From Flavobacteriales bacterium (lineage in GTDB: Bacteria > Bacteroidota > Bacteroidia > Flavobacteriales > JABDKJ01), in the NCBI GenBank assembly GCA_013002285.1, contig JABDKJ010000069.1, forward strand, positions 1 through 56,253: 56,253 nt of DNA, in the 5' to 3' direction. Made by a program: the position numbers and the translations under genes. The notes beneath the pieces were generated by a model. It saw only the letters and a program-made list of their open reading frames with translations. It ran no database searches and had not been told where the DNA came from. Below are positions 36,853-45,746 of this stretch, in pieces (positions within the stretch are counted from its first letter, which is position 1; every line of letters begins with the position of its first letter).

Positions 36853-37848
36853 ATGGCATTCTATACTTCGCATAGAGAAAAGAAGATATGGACTTGGGTA
36901 TTGCTGATACTCATTGGGATATTCAGCACGATCATAATTGACAGACCGTTTAGAGGAGTCGCCAGTCAGAACGTTGCTGCATTATTATTTTTAATTGGTA
37001 TGGCTCTGGTAGCCGCAACGGTGATCACTCAAGGCTGGAAACGCAAACCGAGCAATATTGAATTGTGGGTAGTAATAGGGATCATTGCGGTATATGTAAT
37101 GGTCTTTACCCGAATGACGATCCGCTCTGAACGTAGCCACCTCATCGAGTATGGCGTATTGGCCATTTTCATTTTTGAAGCACTTAAAGAACGGAAAAAG
37201 CAAAAGCCAGAATTCAAGCACATTGCTATAAAGGCTATAGTGCTCTCAGTTTTAGTCGGATTTATAGATGAAGGCATCCAGTATTTGGTCCCTTCTCGGG
37301 TATTTGATCAGGAAGACATCGTTTTTGATGTATTGGCCGCAATAATGGCCGTATTCTCTAGCTTACTTATTTCTTGGGCTAGAAAAAAATATGAAACGCG
37401 AAAAAGTGACCTGAACAAATTCATTGTCTCAAACAACAATTTAGAGCTGATCTATTTAGAAGAGAAAAAACACATTAAGATCGACAGGTCAATAACTACA
37501 CTGGAGATCACAAAACTGTTGGACTTATTGTGGAAAGAGAGTGCCGGCATCAATTTTCATGACATTATTCACCCACAATTGAGTGACCCTGGGGCTTACT
37601 TTTTTTACTCCTCCAAGAATTGTCCAGATAAAAGAACTTGGAAATTGACATTGGGAAATCACGGATGGAGCGGTGGGATGTACCTTATTAAAACAAGCAC
37701 TTTGGCACAACAATTAAACAACCTAATTAAGCGATCAAAGATAAGCTCTATCGAATTCGGTGATGTCACTTTTTTCTCTAGTTTAACATATAAAGGAGAA
37801 GAAAAGAGCGAAGAAATGAATAGGAAACTTATGGAAATGCACTCTTAA
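36853..37848 (+). CDS. VanZ-like membrane protein with an extra C-terminal domain
   Basis: 331 residues. The first ~175 contain about five membrane helices and the VanZ-like pattern: a charged RSERSHLIEYGVLAIFIFEAL around 92-112 and GFIDEGIQYLVPSRVFDQEDIVFDVLAA around 136-163. VanZ of enterococci lowers teicoplanin susceptibility, but most homologues have no known role. The last ~135 residues are a soluble domain I do not recognise (YLEEKKHIKID to the end). It lies downstream of the interrupted membrane gene and may share its transcript. Confidence 0.8.
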   Translation: MAFYTSHREKKIWTWVLLILIGIFSTIIIDRPFRGVASQNVAALLFLIGMALVAATVITQGWKRKPSNIELWVVIGIIAVYVMVFTRMTIRSERSHLIEYGVLAIFIFEALKERKKQKPEFKHIAIKAIVLSVLVGFIDEGIQYLVPSRVFDQEDIVFDVLAAIMAVFSSLLISWARKKYETRKSDLNKFIVSNNNLELIYLEEKKHIKIDRSITTLEITKLLDLLWKESAGINFHDIIHPQLSDPGAYFFYSSKNCPDKRTWKLTLGNHGWSGGMYLIKTSTLAQQLNNLIKRSKISSIEFGDVTFFSSLTYKGEEKSEEMNRKLMEMHS

Positions 37849-37859
37849 TTAAGACAATG

Positions 37860-38903
37860 TCATTTCTTTTTGAAATATCCCAATCTCGTGGAAATTGATA
37901 ATTGATTCGTCCCTTGACCAACAATGTACGTGCCTCTTCCATAATTCAAATGGAACTTATTGACCTTTAGTCCAAAGCCCCAGGAAAATCCTGCAGTACC
38001 TGGTTTGGTATCGATCTTAAGCTCTTGTCGTCTGCGATAATTATATCCAAACCTGAAATGCATATTCTCACCCAGCAAAAACTCTGTTCCAAAAACTGTG
38101 TGCAGCATGAGTTTATCCAGGAATGAAGGGTCTTCGATGATAATGATCTCACCTGTTAAGGGGTCTATTTGGTTAAGCTCACTTGGATCTTGATAAGTAA
38201 GATCCCACTGTTGCAAGTTTTCCAAAGTAAGGCTAAATCTCAAAGGAGACTTTGCAAGACGCTTTGTTATTCCGAATTGAACTTCAAAAGGAACCTCGGT
38301 TTCTTCATTTTCTGATAGGTCACTTAATGCAAAACCAATGTTCTTTAAAACGAAACCCATACTCAACTGTTGTTCTTGGATCTGATAATGTGCTCCTAGG
38401 TCCATTGCCAATGCAGAAGCTGTGGCTGTGTATAATTGAGAAGAAATATAATTCAAATGAGCGCCTACAGTAAATGACGAGTCGATCGCTCTAGAAGCAC
38501 CGAGTGAGACCATATACTCAGATGGTTTGAAGGTGCCCAACTGATTACCAAATTCATCTAGTTCTTCAAATTCACCATAATTGAAATACTGAACATTGGC
38601 AGAGAAAGTACCAAGATCTTTGTAGTGTTTTGCGAAAGCAACATTGCTGTATTTTATTCCTGCTAAATATGAATTGTAGTTAAAACTGATCTGATCGTTG
38701 TGCTTTTCATTCAAGGATGCTGGATTGCTGTATGCCAAATTAATATCAGCATCAGATATAGAGATCAAATTTCCACCCAAACCAGCCTGTCTAGCAGCAG
38801 ATGGCAACTCTAAAAAAATGAAATCTTCTGAACCACCTATCTGAGCTTCTAAGTTAAGGCATATGAATATTGAGAAAAGAAAAAGTTGGACCTTTCGTCT
38901 CAT
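37860..38903 (-). CDS. porQ: T9SS protein PorQ
   Basis: 347 residues. A signal peptide ends near NLEAQ (about 20). The mature N-terminus has the PorQ hallmark FLELPSAARQAGLGGNLISISDADINLAYSNPAS, a FadL/PorV-like beta-barrel pattern. Alternating strands continue to the C-terminus. In Porphyromonas gingivalis PorQ works with PorU, PorV and PorZ in the attachment complex that processes T9SS cargo; no other member is in the window. It converges closely on the VanZ-like gene. Confidence 0.9.
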   Translation of the reverse strand: MRRKVQLFLFSIFICLNLEAQIGGSEDFIFLELPSAARQAGLGGNLISISDADINLAYSNPASLNEKHNDQISFNYNSYLAGIKYSNVAFAKHYKDLGTFSANVQYFNYGEFEELDEFGNQLGTFKPSEYMVSLGASRAIDSSFTVGAHLNYISSQLYTATASALAMDLGAHYQIQEQQLSMGFVLKNIGFALSDLSENEETEVPFEVQFGITKRLAKSPLRFSLTLENLQQWDLTYQDPSELNQIDPLTGEIIIIEDPSFLDKLMLHTVFGTEFLLGENMHFRFGYNYRRRQELKIDTKPGTAGFSWGFGLKVNKFHLNYGRGTYIVGQGTNQLSISTRLGYFKKK

Positions 38904-38981
38904 GAGGATGGGCAGATCTTTATTTTGGCTAATAATAGCATTTAAACGAAGATCAAAAAAATAATATTGTCTTGAAAAGGT

Positions 38982-39911
38982 TTAATTAAAAACCATCACA
39001 GGTCTGAACCCTATGTAAGGAGAAGGTGCTATATAATGCATTTCGCTTTCTATTTGGATCTCAGAAGAAGAAGAGTCCCAACACCCGCCCATAGCAACAA
39101 ATTTCACATTTAGCATTTCAGCAACATTGCCGTTCATATTGTATAGGCCATTTTTACTCGGAGTATAGGCTTTTACGGGACTCGTTACATTCACTTTTGA
39201 CTGAAGGCGATCCATTGTTCCTACAACAACAGATCTTTTGGTTTTCTTTTTCTGAGAAGAAAGTAATTTGTTGTAAGCTTTTTTGTCAATGTTGAAATTG
39301 CAGAATAACTCGCCCGATTTATCTATCAATTCTTCATTCCCCCAAGCGTACTTCAGTTCATGTTCATCCTCCCTTGCAGCCCTCACCCATTCCTCACGAG
39401 TTGGTAATCTTAAAGTTACGGATGTACCATTCTCCAATTGCATATTGATCTTTTTGGTAAGCCATTGGCAATATGCCTCAGCACCTTCGTGAGATACATT
39501 TACAACTGGATATTCCTCGTACGCGGGATGTACATGATAATGGTCCACGAATGGTGTTGCATAGGTCACATGATTCATCCACTTGGAAGAATCTATTCTA
39601 ACATTGTCCCAATCATTTGCAGATGCATTTGGACGGTATTCCTTCAAGAATTCCTGATACTCTTTATTGGTCACCTCATATTTTGAGATATAGAATTCAG
39701 AAACATCCATTCTGGTTGTATCTGAAGTGCCTGCGATGGCAAAGCCACTCGCATATTCTGGTTCCTCAATGATCACCACTTTACCCGAAGTTATTTTAGT
39801 GAATGCCTCTCGAATAAGGTCTGGCAATTCCTTATCACTTTCATTCAATGAAAATGAATTGAACAACACCAAAAAAGATAGGGTAATACCTGTGATCAAG
39901 AAGTGTTTCAT
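38982..39911 (-). CDS. SUMF1/formylglycine-generating-enzyme-like exported protein
   Basis: 309 residues. The N-terminal hydrophobic stretch (about 4-19) is a signal peptide. The rest has the FGE-sulfatase/SUMF1 fold: FYISKYEVTNKEYQEFLKEY, YPVVNVSHEGAEAYCQWLTKK, RLPTREEWVRAARE and, at the C-terminus, GGCWDSSSSEIQ with YIGFRPV. The same fold is found in the gliding/T9SS proteins GldJ and GldK, but this is much shorter than either. Catalytic cysteines of true formylglycine-generating enzymes are not in the usual place, so a structural role is likely. It lies 61 bases downstream of lon. Confidence 0.85.
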   Translation of the reverse strand: MKHFLITGITLSFLVLFNSFSLNESDKELPDLIREAFTKITSGKVVIIEEPEYASGFAIAGTSDTTRMDVSEFYISKYEVTNKEYQEFLKEYRPNASANDWDNVRIDSSKWMNHVTYATPFVDHYHVHPAYEEYPVVNVSHEGAEAYCQWLTKKINMQLENGTSVTLRLPTREEWVRAAREDEHELKYAWGNEELIDKSGELFCNFNIDKKAYNKLLSSQKKKTKRSVVVGTMDRLQSKVNVTSPVKAYTPSKNGLYNMNGNVAEMLNVKFVAMGGCWDSSSSEIQIESEMHYIAPSPYIGFRPVMVFN

Positions 39912-39972
39912 AGCTCTTAGAGTAATTTATACGTAGTTCAATAAAATCTGTTTCGACCCATAAGGCAAAAAA

Positions 39973-42444
39973 CTATGCCACTTTCAAGGGGTCCATCACT
40001 TTTTGCTTAAGAAGTGCCAAATTTACTACTTCTATCATTTCTTTCACATAGTGGAATTTAAGCCCTTTCAGATATTTTGGGTCAATGTCTTCGATGTCCT
40101 TCCTGTTCTTCTCTGAAAGTATCACCTCTTTGATATCTGCCCTTTTTGCGGCAAGTATCTTCTCCTTGATACCACCTACTGGTAGGACTTTACCTCTTAA
40201 TGTGATCTCTCCCGTCATTGCCAGGTATTTCTTCACTTTCTTTTGAGTAAATGCAGAAGCCAAAGCTGTTAACATCGTTATTCCCGCAGATGGGCCATCT
40301 TTAGGAGTAGCTCCAGCAGGAACGTGTATATGTACATTCCACTTTTCAAATACTTCTTGATCCAGACCCAAATGTTCAGAATGTGCTTTCAAATATTCTA
40401 AGGCAAGAGTTGCAGACTCTTTCATGACATCTCCCAAATTACCCGTGAGGGTCAATTTTCCTTTTCCTTTTGTAAGACTTGTCTCAATAAAGAGTACATC
40501 GCCACCTACAGGTGTCCATGCCAATCCAGTAACCACACCAGCGACTTCATTGTCTTCGTACTTGTCTTTTGCATGCGAAGGGCCAAGTATCTTATGCAGA
40601 TCAGAATATTTAACTTCTGTGACGTATTTCTCTTCCATCGCCAATTCTTTGGCTCTATACCTTACGAGTTTCGAGATCTTCTTCTCCAATCCTCTTACTC
40701 CAGATTCCCTTGTGTACTCTTCTATGATCGCCTCGATCACCTTGTCCCCTATTTTAAATTGCGACTTTTTAACTCCTGTTTCATCAAGTTGCTTCTGAAC
40801 CAAATGCTTTTTAGCGATCTGCACTTTTTCCTCTACGGTATATCCGTTCACCTCAATGATCTCCATTCGATCTCTAAGCGCGGGGTGTATTGAAGACAAA
40901 CTATTGCAAGTAGCTACGAACATGACCTTAGAAAGATCATAATCCAACTCTACATAGTTGTCATTGAAAGCCATGTTCTGTTCCGGATCCAATACTTCTA
41001 ATAATGCTGATGCAGGATCTCCGTGGTTTGACCTTCCTATCTTGTCTATCTCATCCAAAACGAAAACAGGATTGCTTGTTTCGGCTTTTTTCAAGTTTGT
41101 AATGATCCTTCCGGGCATTGCACCGATATAAGTTCTTCTGTGTCCTCTGATCTCCGCTTCGTCATGTAATCCTCCAATAGACATTCTCACGTACTTTCTT
41201 CCTACGGCTTCTGCGATGGACTTGCCCAAAGAAGTTTTTCCTACTCCTGGAGGTCCATACAAACAAAGAATAGGAGATTTCATGTCTTTCTTAAGCTTCA
41301 GAACGGCCAAATATTCAATGATCCTTTCTTTCACTTTGTCTAATCCATAATGATCTCTATCCAAAATATGCTGAGCCTTCTTAAGATCGAACTTGTCTTT
41401 TGAATATACATTCCAGGGAAGATCGAGCAAAAGCTCGCAATAGTTCAATTGTACTGAATACTCTGCTCCCGCAGGATTCATCCTTTCTAGTTTGTGGATC
41501 TCTTTAAAGAAAGCTGCCTCAGTTTCTTCATTCCACTTCATGGAAGCTGCCCTTTCCTTCAATTCTTCTATATCCTCTTCCTGTGGGTTGGACCCCAACT
41601 CCTCCTGAATGGTTTTCATTTGCTGGTGGAGGAAATACTCTCTTTGTTGCTGATCGATATCCAATTTCACTTTGGATTGAATATCGTTCTTCAATTCCAA
41701 AAGTTGTAATTCCTTGTTTAGATGCTCAATGATAAGGTCAGCTCTGCGCTGAAAATCGGGCTCCTCCAATAACTTCTGTTTCACTTCAGTTTTTGCATTC
41801 ATGTTTGATGCAATGAAGTTGATCAGGAAGTTATAGCTCTCAATATTCTTTAATGCAAAAGATGCCTCAGTAGGGATGTTCGGAGATAAATTGATGATCT
41901 CCAATGCCATGTCCTTAATAGAACTCATTAGAGCCTGCAATTGCTTATCTTTTGTTTTTGGCTTTATCTCTTTGAAATCTCTGATGTTGGCTTTGAGATA
42001 TGGCTCTTCTTGAACTAAGGATTCTAATACGAATTTCTTTTTCCCTTGAATGATGGCAGTTGTACTTCCATCAGGCATTTTTAATAATCGAAGGATCTGG
42101 GCTAATGACCCGATCTTATGAAGGTCCGTAAACTCAGGGTCCTCGATCTTTTGGTCTAATTGCGCTACTACACCTATCCTCAGTTTTTTCTTGTATGCCT
42201 CCTGAATGAGTTTAATGGATTTGTCCCTTCCGACTGTGATCGGGATTACAACACCCGGGAATAATACGGTATTCCGAAGTGGTAATATGGGAATACTCTT
42301 TGGTGTTTCTTCCTTGTCGAATTGCTCTTCATCCTCAGGAGTTACTAAAGGGATGAATTCTGTATCGTTGTCGATCATGGAAAGCAATCCATGTTTTTCT
42401 ATTTTGATCTGATCGCTCATAAATTCTTCTTGCTCAGTGTTCAA
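39973..42444 (-). CDS. lon: ATP-dependent protease Lon
   Basis: 823 residues. The N-terminal substrate-recognition domain (LPLRNTVLFPGVVIPITVGR) covers about 50-250. The AAA+ module has Walker A GPPGVGKTSLGKS near 395, FVLDEIDKIGRS and the sensor region VMFVATCNS. The C-terminal protease domain holds the Ser-Lys dyad, with Ser in ATPKDGPSAGITM (about 715) and Lys in TLRGKVLPVGGIKEKI. It degrades misfolded and short-lived regulatory proteins in the cytoplasm. The first nine codons may be dispensable, since Met9 (MSDQIK) is an alternative start. Confidence 0.96.
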   Translation of the reverse strand: MNTEQEEFMSDQIKIEKHGLLSMIDNDTEFIPLVTPEDEEQFDKEETPKSIPILPLRNTVLFPGVVIPITVGRDKSIKLIQEAYKKKLRIGVVAQLDQKIEDPEFTDLHKIGSLAQILRLLKMPDGSTTAIIQGKKKFVLESLVQEEPYLKANIRDFKEIKPKTKDKQLQALMSSIKDMALEIINLSPNIPTEASFALKNIESYNFLINFIASNMNAKTEVKQKLLEEPDFQRRADLIIEHLNKELQLLELKNDIQSKVKLDIDQQQREYFLHQQMKTIQEELGSNPQEEDIEELKERAASMKWNEETEAAFFKEIHKLERMNPAGAEYSVQLNYCELLLDLPWNVYSKDKFDLKKAQHILDRDHYGLDKVKERIIEYLAVLKLKKDMKSPILCLYGPPGVGKTSLGKSIAEAVGRKYVRMSIGGLHDEAEIRGHRRTYIGAMPGRIITNLKKAETSNPVFVLDEIDKIGRSNHGDPASALLEVLDPEQNMAFNDNYVELDYDLSKVMFVATCNSLSSIHPALRDRMEIIEVNGYTVEEKVQIAKKHLVQKQLDETGVKKSQFKIGDKVIEAIIEEYTRESGVRGLEKKISKLVRYRAKELAMEEKYVTEVKYSDLHKILGPSHAKDKYEDNEVAGVVTGLAWTPVGGDVLFIETSLTKGKGKLTLTGNLGDVMKESATLALEYLKAHSEHLGLDQEVFEKWNVHIHVPAGATPKDGPSAGITMLTALASAFTQKKVKKYLAMTGEITLRGKVLPVGGIKEKILAAKRADIKEVILSEKNRKDIEDIDPKYLKGLKFHYVKEMIEVVNLALLKQKVMDPLKVA

Positions 42445-42484
42445 TTACATTGTCAAAGCTTGTGCCATGTCATGTTTACTGCTA

Positions 42485-43660
42485 TTATGTCCGATATTTT
42501 GCTGTTACCTTGAAAATATGGCTTAAAATGTCTTTATCCAAATCTGTAAATGACACATTCCTGCGTCCCATCATGCGTTCAGCCACTTCAAAGGACTTTT
42601 CTTTATTGAATTCTGTGAGGCCGTCACTGCCGCCCCAAGAATAAGATGGAATGAATTTTGGTGGAAAGCCCGCACCAAAGACGTTGGCCGAAACACCGAC
42701 AACGCTGCCTGTGTTCATCATTGTGTTTATTCCCGTTTTGGAATGGTCACCCATGATCAACCCTTGAAATTGTCTACCTCTTTTTTCATAATCCTCACTT
42801 TCATAGCTCCAGGCACTAATATCACCGTAATTGTTCTTGAGATTAGAGGTATTTGTATCTGCACCCAGGTTGCACCACTCTCCGATCACCGAATTACCGA
42901 GAAATCCATCGTGACCTTTGTTGGAGTATCCTTGAATAATAGAATTACTGATCTCTCCACCAACTTTGCAATAAGGCCCAATAGTCGTTGCACCGTAGAT
43001 CTTCGCTGACATTTTGACAACTGCACCCTCACACAATGCGAAAGGGCCTCGAATAATGCTTCCTTCGAGGAGTTTAGAGTTCTTACCCAGATAGATCGGG
43101 CCGGTCGTTGTATTGAAAATGCAATCGCTAGCTTCTACGCCTTCTTCAACATATAATTGATCACCTTTTACTTTGTTATCATCCAGCGAAGAAACTCGTT
43201 GTGCACTATTTCCTAAGACCCCAATATCGTTATGGATCTCTTTTTCATTCATTTCGAAAAGTGACCCTGGATCCGTGATAATATTCAATTCTCCTCTAAA
43301 GTCAATTACCACAAAGTCATCTATTCCACAGGATTCATATACTTCCCTAGAAGAAGCAAAAGCAATGGTTCGCTCTCCGTATTTTACTTTCTGTCCTATC
43401 TGCATTGAAGAAAGGACATCTATTAATTCCTTGGTCGGGCAAACTGCTCCAGAAAGAAAGATCATTTCCTTCCAATCGGCATTCTTATACTTTTCAGCCA
43501 AATAAGAAAGAGTGTAAACACCTACATCTTCCTTCCAATAACGTTCCCATTTTTCCTTGATGGTAAAGATCCCAACACGAAGCTCCGAAACCGGCCGAGT
43601 GAAAGACAAGGGCAAAAGATCCTTGTGGGAACGACCATCAAATAATACAATTTTCATCAT
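42485..43660 (-). CDS. GlmU-like putative sugar nucleotidyltransferase
   Basis: About 391 residues from the ATGATG pair at 43660; the frame continues upstream to 43720 without good coding character. MMKIVLFDGRSHKDLLPLSFTRPVSELRVGIFTIKEKW is the start of the Bacteroidota GlmU-like family (pattern D-x6-LxPLxxTRPxxELRxG). A left-handed beta-helix follows from about 175 (IYLGKNSKLLEGSIIRGPFALCEGAVV onward). It is probably an N-acetylglucosamine-1-phosphate uridyltransferase-like enzyme in cell-wall precursor supply. Lon lies just downstream (40 bases). Confidence 0.88.
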   Translation of the reverse strand: MMKIVLFDGRSHKDLLPLSFTRPVSELRVGIFTIKEKWERYWKEDVGVYTLSYLAEKYKNADWKEMIFLSGAVCPTKELIDVLSSMQIGQKVKYGERTIAFASSREVYESCGIDDFVVIDFRGELNIITDPGSLFEMNEKEIHNDIGVLGNSAQRVSSLDDNKVKGDQLYVEEGVEASDCIFNTTTGPIYLGKNSKLLEGSIIRGPFALCEGAVVKMSAKIYGATTIGPYCKVGGEISNSIIQGYSNKGHDGFLGNSVIGEWCNLGADTNTSNLKNNYGDISAWSYESEDYEKRGRQFQGLIMGDHSKTGINTMMNTGSVVGVSANVFGAGFPPKFIPSYSWGGSDGLTEFNKEKSFEVAERMMGRRNVSFTDLDKDILSHIFKVTAKYRT

Positions 43661-43752
43661 GGAAATGAATAATGTTAAAGGTAAGCATAAGCGTATGCAG
43701 AGGTTCTTAAATTTTGCCAATTAATTCACAGCGCCCATCAAATTTTGAACAT

Positions 43753-43783
43753 AAAAAAACCTCGATCGCTTTTGCGACCGAGG
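43753..43783 (-). terminator. Terminator of rpmE2
   Basis: On the minus strand: CCTCGGTCGC, an AAAA loop, GCGATCGAGG, then a run of seven T. One G-U pair. Confidence 0.92.
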
Positions 43784-43811
43784 CACTGTGTTTTGCATCG
43801 TGTGTGAAATA

Positions 43812-44132
43812 TTATTCTTGCCCTTCTTCTGCAGGAGCATCTCCTTTAGGAGCTTCCTCTTTAGGTGCATCTTTACCGTCTTTTCTCCACTTCCCATATT
43901 TGTTTTTGAACTTATCAATACGACCTGCGGTATCAACGAATTGCATTTTTCCAGTAAAGAAGGGGTGAGATTTATATGAGATCTCCAACTTGATCAATGG
44001 ATACTCATTACCGTCTTCCCATTGGATAGTCTCTTTACTTTCCGCAGTGGACTTTCCCAAAAAAGCATAATCAGCCGAAATGTCCTTGAACACGACCGGT
44101 CTGTAATTTTCTGGATGTATATCTTTTTTCAT
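43812..44132 (-). CDS. rpmE2: Type B ribosomal protein L31
   Basis: 106 residues. The first ~82 match type B L31: [20 protein letters not shown], then [31 protein letters not shown]. It lacks the zinc-binding cysteines of the C+ form, so it is the zinc-independent paralogue. A final ~20 residues rich in Ala, Pro, Glu and Asp extend beyond the usual end. Binds the 50S subunit. Monocistronic, with a perfect promoter and a terminator. Confidence 0.95.
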   Translation of the reverse strand: MKKDIHPENYRPVVFKDISADYAFLGKSTAESKETIQWEDGNEYPLIKLEISYKSHPFFTGKMQFVDTAGRIDKFKNKYGKWRKDGKDAPKEEAPKGDAPAEEGQE

Positions 44133-44157
44133 CTTTTACTCAAATTTTTGAGGAGTG

Positions 44158-44189
44158 CAAATGTACGACTTTTTCCATTTAAAAAGCAA
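44158..44189 (-). promoter_or_regulatory. Promoter of rpmE2
   Basis: On the minus strand TTG (44189-44187), a 21-base spacer, then TACATTTG (44165-44158), a perfect -7 box. The predicted start of transcription is near 44151, about 19 bases before the ATG. Confidence 0.7.
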
Positions 44190-44252
44190 TACTAGTAAAA
44201 TAAACGAGTTGAAAAAACGTATTGTTTCTGAACCAAATTGCATATTTGCCCT

Positions 44253-45746
44253 ATGAAATGGATGAAATTCCTTATTCCCTTTATAGCCTTGTTATTTGCT
44301 TTTAATTCATGTAAGAAAAACGAATTGAATACAGACTCTTCAGTTATGCTGGAATTTTCAGCTGACACCATGATCTTTGATACCGTATTTACTACTATTG
44401 GAACAACAACTGAGTTTCTCAAGATCTATAATAACGAAGACCAACCCATTGAGGTCAGTAACATCAGCCTTGCCCGGGGTTCATCTTCCCAATTCAGGAT
44501 AAATGTAGATGGTGTTGCAGGCATATCATTCGATAATATTGAAATACCAGCTGAAGACAGTTTATTCATATTTGTTGAGGCAACTATAGACCCAAACAAT
44601 ATCAATAGTCCGCTGATCGTAACCGACAGTATACTCTTCCAAACAAATGGGAATTTGCAAGATGTAGACCTTGTTGCATGGGGGCAGGACGCTCACTTCT
44701 ATTATGGACAACAGTTCTCCCCTGGCTTTCCCGATATAGTTTGTTTAGAAGGCGACTGCGAAACGAATACATGTGGCGATTTCTTTTGGCCAAATGACAA
44801 ACCTTATGTGGTTTATGGATATTTAGTTGTTGATTCATGTCAGAAGTTGATCATAGAACAAGGTACCCAAGTACATTTCCATCAAGGCTCTGGACTTTGG
44901 GTATATGAATATGGACAAATAGAAGCGATAGGTTCATTAGACGAACCCATTGTTTTTCAAGGAGATAGGCCAGAATCTGTCTTTGACGAGATCCCTGGTC
45001 AATGGGATCGGATATGGATAAACCATGGGAATGCTGGTCAGGACAATGTCTTTGAACATTGTGTGATAAAAAACAACTTCTTAGGGATACAAGCAGAACC
45101 TTTGGTTTTGACCGAAGATGATCTTTTTGGTCCTGGAGCAGAAAATAAACTGATCCTAAGAAATGTTATTACGCGCAATAACTCAGGAGCTGGTCTTTTA
45201 TTGAAAAATTACAATGTGCAAGCTGAGAATTGTCTTTTCGCAAATGCAGGACAATCGACTGTTGCAATAAATGGTGAAGGTGAGTATAATTTCAACTTTT
45301 GCACTTTCGGAAATTATTGGAGTTTTGGTACGCGAAACACACCATCTTTTTTTGTGAGCAATACCTATGTAGATCAGTTACAAAACCTTCAAGTAAGATC
45401 GATCGAGAATTCTCAGGTCACCAATTCTATTATATATGGAAATGGTTTTGACGAAATAGGCTTTGTTTTTGATAACTCTGGTGGTGCGCTTTCAAACATC
45501 ATATTTGATAAGGTGTTGATGAAAGTTGACGAAACAGATGTTTCAGATGACAATGTCTTTACGGATATTTTGATAAACCAAAACCCACAATTCGTAGAAC
45601 CTTCAGATGGAGATTTTCATTTACTTCTGAATTCTCCTGTGATCGACAGACCGAATTCACCATTTGCTCCATTTATCGGAATTGACATTGAAGAAAACAG
45701 CAGGATCGGAAATGGGGATTGGGGTTGCTACGAGTATCAAGAGTGA
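44253..45746 (+). CDS. Right-handed beta-helix lipoprotein
   Basis: 497 residues from the ATG at 44253; the frame opens at 44238 but this Met precedes a clean signal peptide ending in FNSC (lipidation near Cys20). Residues ~30-150 form a beta-sandwich resembling choice-of-anchor or HYDIN-type modules (FDTVFTTIGTTTEFLKIYNN). From ~200 to ~470 the sequence is a parallel beta-helix of the pectate-lyase/right-handed type, with NNFLGIQAEPLVL and NNSGAGLLLKNYNVQAENCLF. No catalytic residues are recognisable. Probably an outer-membrane lipoprotein facing outward, or a polysaccharide-binding protein. It is convergent with the acyl-CoA reductase gene, with no gap. Confidence 0.8.
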   Translation: MKWMKFLIPFIALLFAFNSCKKNELNTDSSVMLEFSADTMIFDTVFTTIGTTTEFLKIYNNEDQPIEVSNISLARGSSSQFRINVDGVAGISFDNIEIPAEDSLFIFVEATIDPNNINSPLIVTDSILFQTNGNLQDVDLVAWGQDAHFYYGQQFSPGFPDIVCLEGDCETNTCGDFFWPNDKPYVVYGYLVVDSCQKLIIEQGTQVHFHQGSGLWVYEYGQIEAIGSLDEPIVFQGDRPESVFDEIPGQWDRIWINHGNAGQDNVFEHCVIKNNFLGIQAEPLVLTEDDLFGPGAENKLILRNVITRNNSGAGLLLKNYNVQAENCLFANAGQSTVAINGEGEYNFNFCTFGNYWSFGTRNTPSFFVSNTYVDQLQNLQVRSIENSQVTNSIIYGNGFDEIGFVFDNSGGALSNIIFDKVLMKVDETDVSDDNVFTDILINQNPQFVEPSDGDFHLLLNSPVIDRPNSPFAPFIGIDIEENSRIGNGDWGCYEYQE

